A program made the position numbers and the translations under genes. Below the pieces are notes generated by a model. The model saw only the letters and a list, made by a program, of their open reading frames with translations. It made no database searches and was not told where the DNA came from. Of a stretch of 64,000 nucleotides of DNA, positions 10,826 to 24,700 are shown one piece after another (the first letter of the stretch is position 1; every line of letters begins with the position of its first letter). The DNA comes from Xenia sp. Carnegie-2017 (Eukaryota > Cnidaria > Anthozoa > Malacalcyonacea > Xeniidae): positions 6,367,307 to 6,431,306 of the forward strand of contig NW_025813436.1 of assembly GCF_021976095.1 (NCBI RefSeq). Reading direction: 5' to 3'.

Positions 10826-13800
10826 TTAAATGTGACAATTAGTGTAACCAGGATAAACATGGTTCCCTGCCATAGATGATGCAATCAATGAAGGATTCAG
10901 TCCCATCATTGTGTTTGCTGATGATATTTGTCCATCAAACATACTCATATGTTGAAGTGGTGCTTTATCATCCAATTGCCTATCAAAAATGTTCACAGCA
11001 ACATTACCATTGAGGTAAGAGCCTGTTGGCACAATTTCTGATGAAAACTCTTCCGAGGACTGTGTTGAAGGAAAATGAATTGAATTTTGAATTAGTCTAC
11101 GCTCCTCAGGTACAAATTGTGGTTTGTCATATGCAGTTGCGTTTGGTGAACTAAATCTGTTACCAACTGCTTTTTCTTTTGGAAGCATTTCCATCTTTTG
11201 CACTTCAAAATCATCTATATGGGAAGACATCACTTGAATATCAAAGCAGCAACAGTCAAGAATCATCATCAAGTATCAAGACCTACAATTATTTGCCTCC
11301 ATGTTAGGAATCCTCACTTGGCCAGATCGATCTTCCTGCACAGGAATATTCACAAGAGGAAATGACTGAATTGGATTTGAGCCCTGAGAAATATAGATTG
11401 CAAAATTACGAGCGTAATTCATTTCTGAAAAATGACTGGCTGAATGCAGCTCAAAACCTACCATATATACTTGCTGAGGTAGTTCTAAAAGAAAAAAAAA
11501 TTTTTAGAGTAAGAAAATTGGAAAAGATCAAATTTATCTATCTCCTACCAGGATATCTTTTTGTTAACGCTGGTGAACGAGCATCAAAGAACAAAGGATT
11601 GGGAGGGAAATTTCTGTCAGTTGAAACTGAATTAGCTTGTGATGAAAACCAACCATTGTTTGGGTTATGATATTCAGTTTCCATTTGTGAGTTCCTGGCA
11701 ATGATACAAAAAGGTAATATTGAAAGGTTTTCACAGTAAGGAAAAATGTGTTCTATGTATGTGCCAGTTATTAATTAAAAAAAACTTTACTTGCCTTGCA
11801 ATCATATTCTTGCATACAATATACTCAGCTTCATCTGTGAATGGATTTTGAAAACTACAACATAATGTTCTCAACTTCACATAGTTTCCATTTTTGTTAA
11901 GGAAACGGATATCCACTGACAGATTCTGTTGTCCCTTGGTTTTCACCACTGAAATTGATATATACTGGTCAGTGCATGAACATAGTAAAAACATTAATTG
12001 AATAAACAACAGGAACCTCGATCATAACTCTCCATCATTGTTTCTTTATCATCCTTGTGAACAAAGTCATAACAGCTTTTACCAAGAAGATCCTTTGGTA
12101 AATACCCCAACACATCTTGAACACTGTGATCATATAGTGCATAACCAGATGGTTGAAATCGGCTTTTGTATATATTTTACTATATCATCTTATGTTTACT
12201 GTAAATCAGTGTGCGAATTAATGGTGTGCAATGTGCAATTTGCACATTGTTTTAGCTAAAATGAAAACAATTGCACATCACTTTTTCAAACGATGTGCAA
12301 AAATCAGCGGTTGTAGCGAAAAACACTGTTGTAAATCATATGAATTTGTTCACATTTAAAAACATTAATTTAGCAATTAGCGCTTTTTAATAATTAAGGT
12401 AATATCGATTTGATTATGCCTCTAAAGAAACACTTTTGTCAAAAAAATTGCATATCGTTTTTTCTGAACTAATTCGCACACTGCTGTAAATGTTCCAAAT
12501 GACATGAAAACATTTCACTCACTTTTGGTCAAGAAATGTGAACTTCCCATCAATAGCTATTCTTGAGATGAACTCTGTTACTTGCTTTTGACTGGGTACA
12601 TCATTACCCACAGGGGAGCATGTTGGTTGCAGCCGACCAATAGCAACAACACAGAAAGTGGTGCGGTCACTGCCTTCTGTGATTGGGACAAGATTGCCAA
12701 CATGTCCATCTGTACATGACTGTTAAAAAACATTTGTAGCAAAGTTTTAGCAAAAAATTCAACATTCTCTTTAATATTTAAGAAATAAGGTATAATACCC
12801 TTAAAAATCCAGTGCAATGGATAATAGCATAATCCTCATCAACACCAGTGTTCACATTGAGAGCAGAGCTTTCTTCATAATGACCCTTTTTCATGCGACA
12901 TATAAAATTTCTTCGAGAGCTAGTGTATAGTCTTGAGGCATCTGTCATTAATATAATGTACACAGCACTATGAATTTTAAATGATTTGTAATCACAGCAG
13001 CAAAGTCCTTGTTCTGTTAAATCTTGGTTTTATTGTTGGTCAAACAATTACCTGGGCCGGCTTCTTTACGCACACTTCCAGCTAAATGCAACAAAATTCA
13101 AGAAATAATTAAAATCATAGTAAAAACACATAAGAATTTTCTTTGCTTCTTTCTCTTACTTTTCAAATCTAAGATCCGTCCAGAGTCAGCTGGATCCACA
13201 CAAAGTTGATCTTGAACTTTCTTTTTATCATCAGGATGAATAAGTTGGTAGATGGATTTGTTTTCCCAATCAGACTGGCAACAAATAATTACACCATGTT
13301 GCAAAGAAATTGATTTTGTAGAAATCTACGCTTAGATTTCTTACCTGAGCTTGTCTAAGTACAGGTGTAATTGAATCTGACACATATAGCAATCTACCCG
13401 TGATACAGTTTACCACAAAGAGGAAACCTCCTGCAGCCTGTACATATAAAATAATAAGAACTACTAAGAAAATGATTAATTAAATGATATCATTGTATCA
13501 CCAGCCTACCTCCAACACTAACAGTTTAAGTTCACGCTCTGATAGGAACGATGAAGTTTTGGTGTTTGTTCCTTGTGGTTGGTAAGATGGCTCTGCTATT
13601 ATAGTGTGAAAATAAAAATAATTTTCTTTGTATTCTCTTTCTACTTCAAAAATGATGACCACTAATAATCACCTCTTAAATGTTTGATATGATCAACTGC
13701 CATGCGCAAGACAGTCAATTTATCAGGTTTTTTTGGATTTTCATTACAAGTTGGCACCATTTCTGATAGCTCGTTGATGTAAGAGTTCATTTTATTTCTT

Positions 13801-14652
13801 CGTCTTCTTTCTATCTCACTGTGATTTTCCCTGGTAAAATTTACATAAAACACTTGAATGCATTAAACATTACATAGTGGTGTAGGCATATTCAATGTTT
13901 TGACCAACCTAGCAAATTTTTCCCTTGAACTTTCTGGATCATCACTCCTTTTTAAAGTAATAAAAATATTAGTTGTAGAAAATATTAGATATAGAAAAAA
14001 TATTTTCAGCTGGTTTCATAAATACCGTGACATAATATAACAGTCATAATATAACTATGAAATCACACAATGAAATTATGTAAACTTTATATTAAATACT
14101 TGGACTTTTTTCCTGTTACAACATGTGAAGCAATTTGTCTATCATCCTCGCCATCTGAGTATTCCCTTAACAAATACAAAAAATCAATGTCACTTTTCTG
14201 TAAACATACCAAAGTTGTATATCTATCCTGACTAAGTTCTGAAAGTTATGATTTAATTAGTGACATATGGGTAAAACAAAACATAACTCCTAAGATATGC
14301 CAAATTGAATTTGACAAATCCGCCAAGTTTTTCAACGGGTAAACATATCGTAATATCTAAGTAAAATATTGTAATTACTGCTTGTTGACACTTACTCTTT
14401 CACGACAAGCTCCTGTTTTCGTTTAGTCACCACACGACCACTTTTCGTTGTGGTGACCGCTGAAGCATCCGCAGCTAAAGTTAACATATAAATATGAAGA
14501 AGCAAAAAATACAAATCTTTGGAGAAAAAAGTTAAGCAATATTGAATATTTTTGTGATGTCATCTTCGTGTTTTCGACTTGTTGACAAACTCGGTATTAG
14601 GAAAATGAGTAATGTTGATGAGTCTTTGCAAACCTGTCACTGATTCGGCCAT
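10826..14652 (-). CDS. ARNT: Aryl hydrocarbon receptor nuclear translocator (bHLH-PAS)
   Basis: ARNT is the common dimer partner of class I bHLH-PAS factors such as AHR, HIF and SIM in the nucleus. Sixteen exons (minus strand, 5' to 3'): 14652-14634, 14474-14396, 14165-14100, 13947-13909, 13830-13673, 13595-13510, 13437-13345, 13274-13160, 13081-13052, 12941-12799, 12719-12523, 12162-12017, 11948-11795, 11694-11549, 11457-11287, 11232-10826. They join in frame to 682 residues. The basic region [20 protein letters not shown] and [12 protein letters not shown] are ARNT-type, not BMAL-type. PAS-A follows ([41 protein letters not shown]), then PAS-B ([46 protein letters not shown]). The C-terminal third is low-complexity and unconserved. 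One intron appears to use a GC donor (11794-11793). The gene is divergent from DENND4, start to start about 1.1 kb apart. Confidence 0.93.
12207..12483. mobile_element. hAT-type MITE in an ARNT intron
   Basis: A 277-bp non-coding element is bounded by terminal inverted repeats CAGTGTGCGAATTA and TAATTCGCACACTG. It is flanked by a perfect 8-bp target-site duplication, CTGTAAAT, at 12199-12206 and 12484-12491. CAGTG-type ends with an 8-bp duplication are the hAT hallmark. Inner sequence is AT-rich with further partial symmetry (GTGCAATTTGCAC). Confidence 0.85.
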
Positions 14653-15769
14653 CGCGTAAGGAATAGTGTGATAATCGAAGGATTATTTTATAATTATCTT
14701 CAGTAAAAATCTTCAAGACCCACGATGTCGTTTAACAAGTACTTTCTCGACACTAGGCTAATTCACATCGAATAAATTGCAGCTTTAGTCGAAGGAAGTC
14801 TGTAAAAAGGAATTCTTTTCAGATATAGATATTGAGCGGCTTTCTTCGGAACTTTTAACGAAAGTATAATGCTTTCATTTGAACATAGATCTTTTTAGAG
14901 ATCACAAATTTTTTTCAAAATCCAAAACCTTGAATTTACTGCTTGATGTAATGTCTCATATGGTTCTTGGCTAACTAGCCTAATACCCAATAGGAAATCG
15001 GCTTAGACAACGACTAAATTTTGACCAATGAACGTTGCAGTTATAATCTATAGTGTATTGTATAACAATGGCAATCATGTTTCGTGGCTCGTGCATTAGT
15101 TTATTTTTTGAAAAATTCTAAAAAGAAAATTGATATTAAAGAGTCGACTATTCTTTTATTTCTCCACTGGTCAATATAAACTTGATACATATATTTCTAT
15201 AGGCAAAACGAGACATAGTCCACTTTATATTGTACTAGAATAGCAGGTGCACACGCTCGTGCGGGCTTTTATTGATTTCGATTATTGAGATTATTATTGT
15301 GATTGACTCGAGCACTAAAGGTTGTCACTTGGTGCATTTTTAATATTTTGTGTTGGAAATTTGTGTCTTGCGCATTACGTATTTAATTCTTTTGTCCTGG
15401 ACAGGAGGTGTCTGCTGCATGTAGGTAAACGGGACATTATTAATAACTTGCATTTTTTGGGAGCTTTTTTCTTTCATCCTGTACTTTACTGTATAAGATT
15501 ATTTGCCTTCAGTGATATTACTGATATATCATAATTCACACACGCTTTGAAAATTATCTTGAATTCTGTAGTTTCTCTTATTATTACGAAAAGCTGTACA
15601 TTGCTTTTATTTTCATTTTGAATATTGAAAGATTTTGGCAATTTCTCTACGTGAATTCTTATTTTGAACACAGTCTAGAGGTATTCAAAGAAATTTAAAT
15701 GGCAACGAGATTATTGCTCCCGCCTCCATGAAAGAGCCAGTGTTAGTGCTAGCCATGTAAAAATTTACA
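14653..15769. promoter_or_regulatory. Divergent 5' region between ARNT and DENND4
   Basis: About 1.1 kb separates the two start codons, so it must hold both promoters and 5' UTRs. I see no clear TATA box or coding exon. The ORF at 15322-15534 has no family resemblance. Promoter positions are not resolvable by eye. Confidence 0.45.
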
Positions 15770-18700
15770 ATGGAGGATAATGAGATACCACAAAGAGTAG
15801 TTGATTACTTTGTTGTTGCTGGTTTGGGAAAGAATGCCAAGAGAATTTTGGAAAAAGAAGGAACAGTTGTTGATCCTATAACTGATGTAACTGTGATATT
15901 TAAGAGTAAAGGGGAAACTGCACCTGATGGATTTACCTGCATTGAAACAACACCTGGAGGGCTCCCCGCTGACCTGAACTCAGGAGCCATTCGTGGTGAA
16001 TCATGTTTTCTTTGCTATCGTAGAGGAAGAGATAAGCCACCAATAGTTGACATTGGGTGTGTAATAATGAAATTATTTTGATCCAAATTCTCGAACCTTA
16101 AATATTTTGTTTACGTTTTTTAGTGTTTTGTATGAGGGGAAAGAAAGACTAATTGAAGGCTGTGATATCCTTGATACAACTCCACAAGGACATTCTGCTA
16201 ACATTAGTGATAGTATCAACAACAGAATATTCATCACATATAGAAGATCATCAGCTAAACTTACCCACACATCATTGGCAGTCACTCACATTAATGTCAT
16301 TATAGCAAGCAAGGTCTGCATCTTATATTTCTATCCCTATACAAAACTTTATTCTAAACTTTTGTCAAACATTTCCAGGGTGAAAAAACGCCACATGCCT
16401 TTTGCCTGATACAAAAAAATCTTAATAAAGGAATGGTATGTCAAGTTTTCATAAAATGCCATTTTTTGGATAGTCTAATTTTCTAAATCGTCATTTTTAG
16501 ATGAGCTCTGATGTATTTCTCTGCTACAGAAAATCTCTTGCCAGACCACATTGCATCACCTTTGAAGCTAGTGAGTTTAATAACATTTGTAAAAATCAAG
16601 TGCATCCAGCATTTTTCAAATTATGTTTTACTTCAATTGCAACATTGTTATTTAGAGACATTGAGTCGATATCCCAAAAGTGATGTTGCTGGATTTCCTT
16701 TGCCAGATCAGGTTCCACAATTCTGCTTACCTATGGGTGCCATTGTTGAATGTTGGCCAAGAAAGTCACCACATCCTTTGCCCATATTTTCTATTTTTAT
16801 ATTAACTGGTAGTAAAGGACAAAAGGTGGATATACAAGTGCATATGTATTTGGGTTATATTAATATTTTTCATGTTTTCTAGTATTCTACTTATCTCACC
16901 TGACATTGTTTGTTGAAAGTGGATTTTTTTTAGATCTATGGAGCTGTTGTGACATTTTTTGAAGAGCTCCCTGAAGAAGACGTTACCCAGGAAATGATGA
17001 ATGATTTAAAGATTTCAACTCATGACAAAGTCAGACACGATTTACATTGAGGCAATGGACTTTTGTTATGTGTTTGTCATTTTAATTGTTTGTATGTTTC
17101 AGGATTTAGGAGATTTAAGACAAATTGTCCATTCTAATAAATCTATCTGTGTTCTGTCACATTGGCCTTTTTTTGAAGCCTTCAAGAAGTTTCTGTCATC
17201 ATTATACAGAATTTCTGTATCAACTCAACCTATTCCTTTAGAAAGGTAAGTAGACCTTATGATTAATATTCATGTTCAACATTAAATAACCAAAATACTC
17301 TGACTATGTTTGTTTTTATAGATATATTTCACATTTTATGCTTAATGTTCCATTTCCTTCACCACAAAGACCAAGAATTCTTGTTCAGGTTTGTTTTTTT
17401 GTCATTATAGTGGAAGTACCCTGTAAAATTATGCAGGATCCTTTGATAGGATCTTACAGAATCCTCTGGGATTCTGGTAGGATTTTGTAGGATCTTAGAT
17501 GAGTTGACTCAGCTTATTGCGAGTAATGTTTTTAGTGAAACACCTAAATTATGTTTTTCGTTTCTCAACTTAATAAGCATATCAAATAAATCAATATCTG
17601 TAAATTGGCTCTGATAATTTTGATTATAATTATCCAATAGCTGATAATTTTGATTATAATTATCCGATAGCTGATAATTTTGATCACATTTATTGGATAC
17701 CAGTCACAAGCCTGGGACTCTGTGATTCTCTTTGACATTTGCTGCTCATGACAGTAAGGAGGACAGTGAGTGGAAGGTTTACAGATATTGATTTATATGA
17801 TATTCTTATTAAATTGAGAAATGAAAAACATGACTGAGGTGTTTGACTCAAAACATTACTTGCAATAAGCTGAGTCAACTTATTATCAACCTGATATTTA
17901 TGAATAGCGAGTGTGGTATTATTAATTGATCTTAGATGATTCTAAGCTAGGATAGTACACGATTATGTGAGATACTACAGCAACTTACGCAGGAATCCTA
18001 CACCTTTCTTAGACAGATTATGTAGAATCTTACAATATCTTATTCTTACCAAGATATTTTACCAGAATTTTGATATTTTCTTTATTTTCTATTTTATACT
18101 TAGATGAACCTCTATGAACCATTTGAAATATGTCAGCCATACTCAACAAGTTTACCAATCAAGTAAGAGCACTGGAAGTTCTATATAATTAAAAATAAAA
18201 ATTAAATATTAACGTCTAAATTTTCACAAGATATCTTATTGATTTCTTTGTTTTATTCATTTGTAATTTACATTCTTCGCTCCAATTTTCACAAAACGTT
18301 TTACAATAGTCTTAATTATTTTAAGTATATCATGAATTAGTATTTAACTTTATGATGTCGTCAATTCCTCGGCTGATCTTCATTTTGAAAATTTCAGTGG
18401 AGCGTCATTCTCAGCCTTGTTACGTTGGCTTGGTCCTGAGAATTCAATCAAGTTATTTTATTATGTTTTAACGGAACATAAACTACTTATTCATTCACTT
18501 CGTGCTGCCTTACTGACGAGTGTTGCAGAAGCTTTAGTTAGTGTAAGTTTATGCAATATATAATAAATATATGAATTATGAAAATGCGCATAAAATTTCA
18601 TGCACGCGTTGTAGCTAATACTTTACAGAATCATTTCTCACATCTTGATGCGAAGAATTACCTACTTTTATGCGGTTTCAATCGTTCGTTAAACTTTTTT

Positions 18701-21700
18701 GCCATTTTATGTATTTTGTCTTCAGGTCATCTTCCCATTCTCCTGGCAATGTCCTTATATACCTCTCTGTCCTGTTGCATTGTCTGATGTGCTCAATGCT
18801 CCAGTTCCACCTGATGAAGTAATATGTGTTGATTTGGATACAAACATGATATCACCGTATGTTGTGCATTATGAACAAGTTATCTTGACAGCTTATAGAA
18901 AAATTTATTCATTTTCTTTTACGTAGCATCCATGACGTGAATCCTTTTTCTTGGAAAACATTTCCAAAGGTTTAGTTATTCTCCAACGTATCTTTATTCG
19001 TCGTCACCATTTTTAAGCATGGAGATTTTTTGTTTCACAGAAACCAGGAAAGGCTTTGCTGGAAAAACTTCAAACGCAATACTCAAAACTGCACCAACTT
19101 TGCCGTGGTAATTTGCACGTTTTACTTTGCTACGTATCATTTGAGGTGTCGCCAACGTGTTTTTGTTTTCCATTGGTTTTGACTCTTAGAAAGTTTTGCT
19201 TTTCTTTGAGTTAAGTGATTGATGATTAAGTTTCTTTAGGCGATTCTGGTGCTATTTCCGAAAATGCGATAGAGTTGGCTCCTTTGGAACACGATTCGTC
19301 TTACGCAAAGAAGAGAGTAAGATGGGATAATTTCATCTTCTATTTTATGTGCGTGTTACTTGAACCATCGTTGTATGTTTTAGTTGAATATCGAGGTGGC
19401 CATTCAAGAAGCATTTCTTCGATTCAACATCACTGTTTTAAAAGGATACAGGTGAAATACGATAGACGATTTCGTGACTTTAAGTTATTGCTGTTTGATA
19501 AGCGATCTCTATTTGTTTTCTTTAGAACTTTTTTAAAGCCTATCGTTGAAGCGCCAAAAAATATGGCAGATCTTAGCCAAGACTCGCTGTTTAATTTGCA
19601 AGGTGGCTTCTATCAACAAAATTTGACAACATTGTGTTTTGGTGCATTCTGAGCAATATGGTTTATATTTTAGGTTTTTTAAAGACAAGACCAAGCTCAT
19701 TTCATAAGTTTTTTCAAATCCTTACGAAGACTCAGGTTGATCAAATTATATCAATCATGATCTATATCAATAATGATCTTTGTAATATACTGATCATGCT
19801 ATGTTATGGTGATTTTTTAGCTGTTTTCTAGGTTCATTGAGCAGCGATCTTTTGTTTCATCTCAAGACCCATACTTACAGTTTTACGATGAATGCTGTGA
19901 AAAGGTACTCTGAGAGTAAAATTGTGGTTAAAAATATAATATTTTGTTGATAGAACGTAAAATTCGACCGACAACAGTTTCTTACAAGCTAGTTTATTTG
20001 TATATCGAAAAATTTATTAAAAAGGTCTGGAGGTGAGTTCTTCAAGTGATAGAGCCATTGTTTTCTTGTTATTTTCCAGTCTTTGCGTAATTTTATCTAT
20101 CGTCCTGTCTCTTAGTATCTCTCTAGTGATATGCTGTCGATCAATAAATCACAACAAAAATCGGAGGCTATTGTTCTATAATCAATCCTTTTTCTTGCCC
20201 TAGGCCGAAACTGATAAAACTCTCATTGAAATTGATAATTACATGAGCAAGTAAAAATATCTTCCTTCATCGTGATTTTTTCCTATCACATCTTGGCGTA
20301 ATAACTCTAAGGAGTAAACTCTATTTTTTCATGGTTTTTCAGTAATCGAACTTACGTTGTTACTCCTTTGGCTGCCAGTGAAAAGAACGAGAACAAAATG
20401 TATAGGTACGTAAGATCATTGAAGGATGTTATGTGCAGTCATTTTAATGACTTTATGTGTAAGATATTCTGAGGGGGCACAATAGATTAGTAAAAATAAA
20501 TTCTTTACTTTCAGCTATCCAACATTTCCTGCTTTGCAAGATGAACTACTGTCAATGGAGAACGCACAGCCTGTCCCTTTAGCTGTATCGACTCCATCAC
20601 CTGCTTATGGCAGACGTACCCCTAAAGAGCGACATCAATCTGTTCAGGTATTTAATTATGGTTTCCCATTGTTCTTGCTGAATATAATATCCATCCTTTC
20701 TTATAGAGCATAAAAAAGTTTCAAAAGTCACCAGTGTTATGGGCAAGGTTTGTCGATCGTAAAGCAAGAATACAAAGCTACAATATATATGACATGTTAA
20801 ATTCTGTCATTTTTCTATGTAGTTGCCTTCTGGCATATTGCTACAGTATTTGGTTTATTCATCTTCCTGCGTATGTGAGATCATACCATAACAAAGCCAA
20901 AGCTCTTCTTGATGCATACGAAGTTAGTTAGTTTTATTGATCTCACAATTCGAGAAAGAAAAGTTTGAAATTTAAAGCATGAGTTTTATTTTCATCTACA
21001 GGTGCTTTGTAAAATGCAGAAAGAGAAAGTTCAACTTCCAGATGAGGTAATCTTCATAACTCTTACAAATTTCATCTATATATGTAGTATGCGAATCATC
21101 CATGAATCAGATTTTCTTTCAATATTTTAGGTGTGTTATCGTATATTGATGCAGTTATGTGGTCAATACGATCATCCAGCTTTGGCTGTCAAGGTGTTTG
21201 TTTTATTAGCTGCACTCGCTTGTTTTTCACATAATAGAGTGTGTTTGCTTTAACAAAATGTCTTTTTCAAAGGCATACTGTGAAATGAAAAGACAAGGCA
21301 TCGAGCCAAATGCTGTCACCTATGGATACTACAATAAGGTTTTGTTGATGAAGATCTGCCCAAAAAGTTTATTCCTTACATGTTCTGTTCATTAAATATA
21401 GTTTTTCAATTTCAGGCTGTTTTTGAAGGCAAATGGCCATCAACGTCGACCAGCTTTCATAGATGGCGTCGCATGTTTCATTTCATCTCCTCTGTCAATT
21501 ACCTTTTGAAAATTCACGAACGCAAACGTCAAACTGAAACAAAAACGTATTTATTCGGCGAAGAAGGAGAGGCTCATAACTCTGTATTTGAGGTTTCAAA
21601 CTCTCACGACAGTGGTATTGATGACATTGATCCTTTTAGCTCATCTAGAGCGCAATCGAAAGGTCGCAATCGAATTTCGCAGTCTTTGTCGCAGATTGAT

Positions 21701-24700
21701 CTTACTGATGGTTTTCCAAAAATAAATCTAGGACGAACATGTAGTACTGCTTCGTCAGACCTCAGTAATTCATCACAATGTCAGCTTTTTGTCACAAGTG
21801 ACACGGATAATCAATCTAACGGCGAAGGATACCAGGTACTGCGGGATTATGTTGCACATAGTGTTTAGCTTTTATATTGAATGTTACGTTCATGTTTGTT
21901 AATCTAGATTTTTCAAGGTTAAAGTCTCGAGAAGGACCGTTTGTGTTGATGTTGACTGACGTTTCGACAATTTAACTGTAATCATCTTCAGTCAACATCA
22001 ACATCAACACTTCTTCTCAAGACTCTACCAACCAGGATGATTTACGTACATCTACAAACATGTAACGATAGTCTCGGTTTTGAACCATTCAATTTATTTT
22101 AAAGGTTCTTTGAACTGATGTTTTCAATATCTAAATACTTCATGAGTTTCTGTTGTTGCACCCTGTTGCACCATATCACCATGAACTTATTTTTCCAGGA
22201 TACAACGTCAGGTATAGATTATGTCGATTGGCGAAGTCATTGTGGCATGGTACCACGTGATATTTCGTTTGAAGCACTGATCTGCAGTTGTAATCCATGT
22301 AAGGACTGCGAGCGATACATTTATGACGAGGAAATTATGGCGGGCTGGGTTTCTGATGATTCCAACTTAAACACAAGGTGTGTTTTGCTCCTTGTATTAG
22401 ACGTCTATTGGTTGTGTATTAACTAATTATTTTTATTTTTTTGTAGCTGTCCATACTGTTCAACAACCCAAGCTGTTTCGCTGATCATCAAAATTAAAGT
22501 AAAATCTTGATGAAACTTGTGCTGCTTTCGATTAGCTGTGCTCAATTTTCTTCATTTTTCTTTCTAGGATTACAGGGACTGTTTTTCAAGAGAAGGAAGT
22601 AATCTCTCTTCCACTTCTTCAAGTTTCAATAGCAGCGAGTATTTATCCATAAGTGGTATTCACACCACGTCCAATCCTTGCCTCGCTATCCCAACCCATG
22701 AAATCGCCAAACGAGCTGTGCACGGGGGCGATTCACCTGGTTTGATAAGGTCATTTTCTCCCCCTGGCATTACACTTCCGGTGAGCATTGGCAAGAAAAA
22801 TAAGAATCGTTATCCTCTCAGCGCACCATGTAGTGCTAACAACAGTCCTGGATCAGGTCTACTTCAAGGTAGTCCCAAACCACGAAATCGTTTGTCAATT
22901 TCACGTTCTAACAGTATACCTGGCATAGGCAGTCAAAACAGTTTATTTGGTAAAGTTTCGCTTTTGATGTAATTTAAAGTGAATTGTCCATGATATTGGT
23001 ATTACTTTTTTCAGCAATGCCAGAAGAAAGGGATGTGATATCAGTGAACTATGTCAGTCCTCTAGTGTTGAGGAAAGAATTGGAGAATCTCATGGATAAT
23101 GAGGGTGTTGATGCTTTAGAATCCCCTGCTATGATTAAGGAGAAGCCCGTAATATTTTGGAATATGGTGAGGTCACTATCGTTATATGCATCCTAATAAT
23201 GTAGTATATGTATTATTTTTGTTTATTGTAGGTGTGGTATTTTCGACGACTTAATTTACCAACTCATTTAAATGGTCATATTTACGGTAATTATGCTGAA
23301 GATGATCCCTTAGATCGTTCAAAGGTGCGTTTTGTATATAAACGATTAATTTTGAGCTTCTCTTGTACAAACTGCAATATTGTAATTTGATTTCGTGTAT
23401 TTCGTAGGATATTGATAGTCAGATAATTGTATCTACATCATGGGATGCAGAAAGACCTGCTAACGATGATCATATACCTTTGTATGTCTTATGGAATGTC
23501 CCAGGTAAATAATTTAATAATTTAGCGTTTATTCATCTCTTCCGTAATATGTTCAGCAATCTTTCCATGGTTGAAATAATTATATTTAACTGTTTTGCGC
23601 TCGTTCTGTTTCAGCTCAAGAGCATCAAAATCCGACTGTCGACGAAAAATCATGGACACCTAGAAGGTAAGTTGTCTGGTTATTATAATTTTTCGTTTAT
23701 AGTTAATATTCCTGACATCCTTGCACATTTTGTTTTGTTTTTCTCTGTTTGCAGTGTTGTACAATCTGTTGTTGCTCATATAAAGAAGAGCGACATTGCC
23801 AGTCCATTTGATTGTCTTTTTGAAGAAAGAAATCGTCAGAAACTTATAAACCCTAACATACAATGGTGAGTGGAGTGTATTCTCAAACTATTGAAGTACA
23901 TGTTTGTAAATGTAGATCGTCCTGGTTAATGCAGTCTCTTGTCTCTGAAGATGACTATTGTTCAGAAAAGCAAAGTCACTGGACTTTGAAGATGACTATT
24001 GTCCAGGATTTTGAAGTCAACTGGACTTTGAAGATGACTGTTGTCCAGGATTTTGAAGTCACTGGACTTTGAAGATGACTGTTGTCCAGGATTTTGAAGT
24101 CACTGGACTTTGAAGATGACTATTGTCCAGGATTTTGAAGTCAACTGGACTTTGAAGATGACTGTTGTCCAGGATTTTGAAGTCAACTGGACTTTGAAGA
24201 TGACTATTGTCCAGGATTTTGAAGTCAACTGGACTTTGAAGATGACTGTTGTCCAGGATTTTGAAGTCAACTGGACTTTGAAGATGACTATTGTCCAGGA
24301 TTTTGAAGTCAACTGGACTTTGAAGATGACTGTTGTCCAGGATTTTGAAGTCACTGGACTTTGAAGATGACTATTGTCCAGGATTTTGAAGTCAACTGGA
24401 CTTTGAAGATGACTGTTGTCCAGGATTTTGAAGTCAACTGGACTTTGAAGATGACTATTGTCCAGGATTTTGAAGTCAACTGGACTTTGAAGATGACTGT
24501 TGTCCAGGATTTTGAAGTCAACTGGACTTTGAAGATGACTATTGTCCAGGATTTTGAAGTCAACTGGACTTTGAAGATGACTATTGTCCAGAATTTTGAA
24601 GTCACTGGACTTTGAAGATGACTGTTGTCCAGGATTTTGAAGTCAACTGGACTTTGAAGATGACTGCTGTCCAGGATTTTGAAGTCAATTGGACTTTGAA

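Noticed and set aside
11276-11464. ARNT exon ending at TGTAG/GTCTTG
   Set aside because: That donor gives the wrong phase for the last exon; AATT/GTAGGT four bases earlier restores it.
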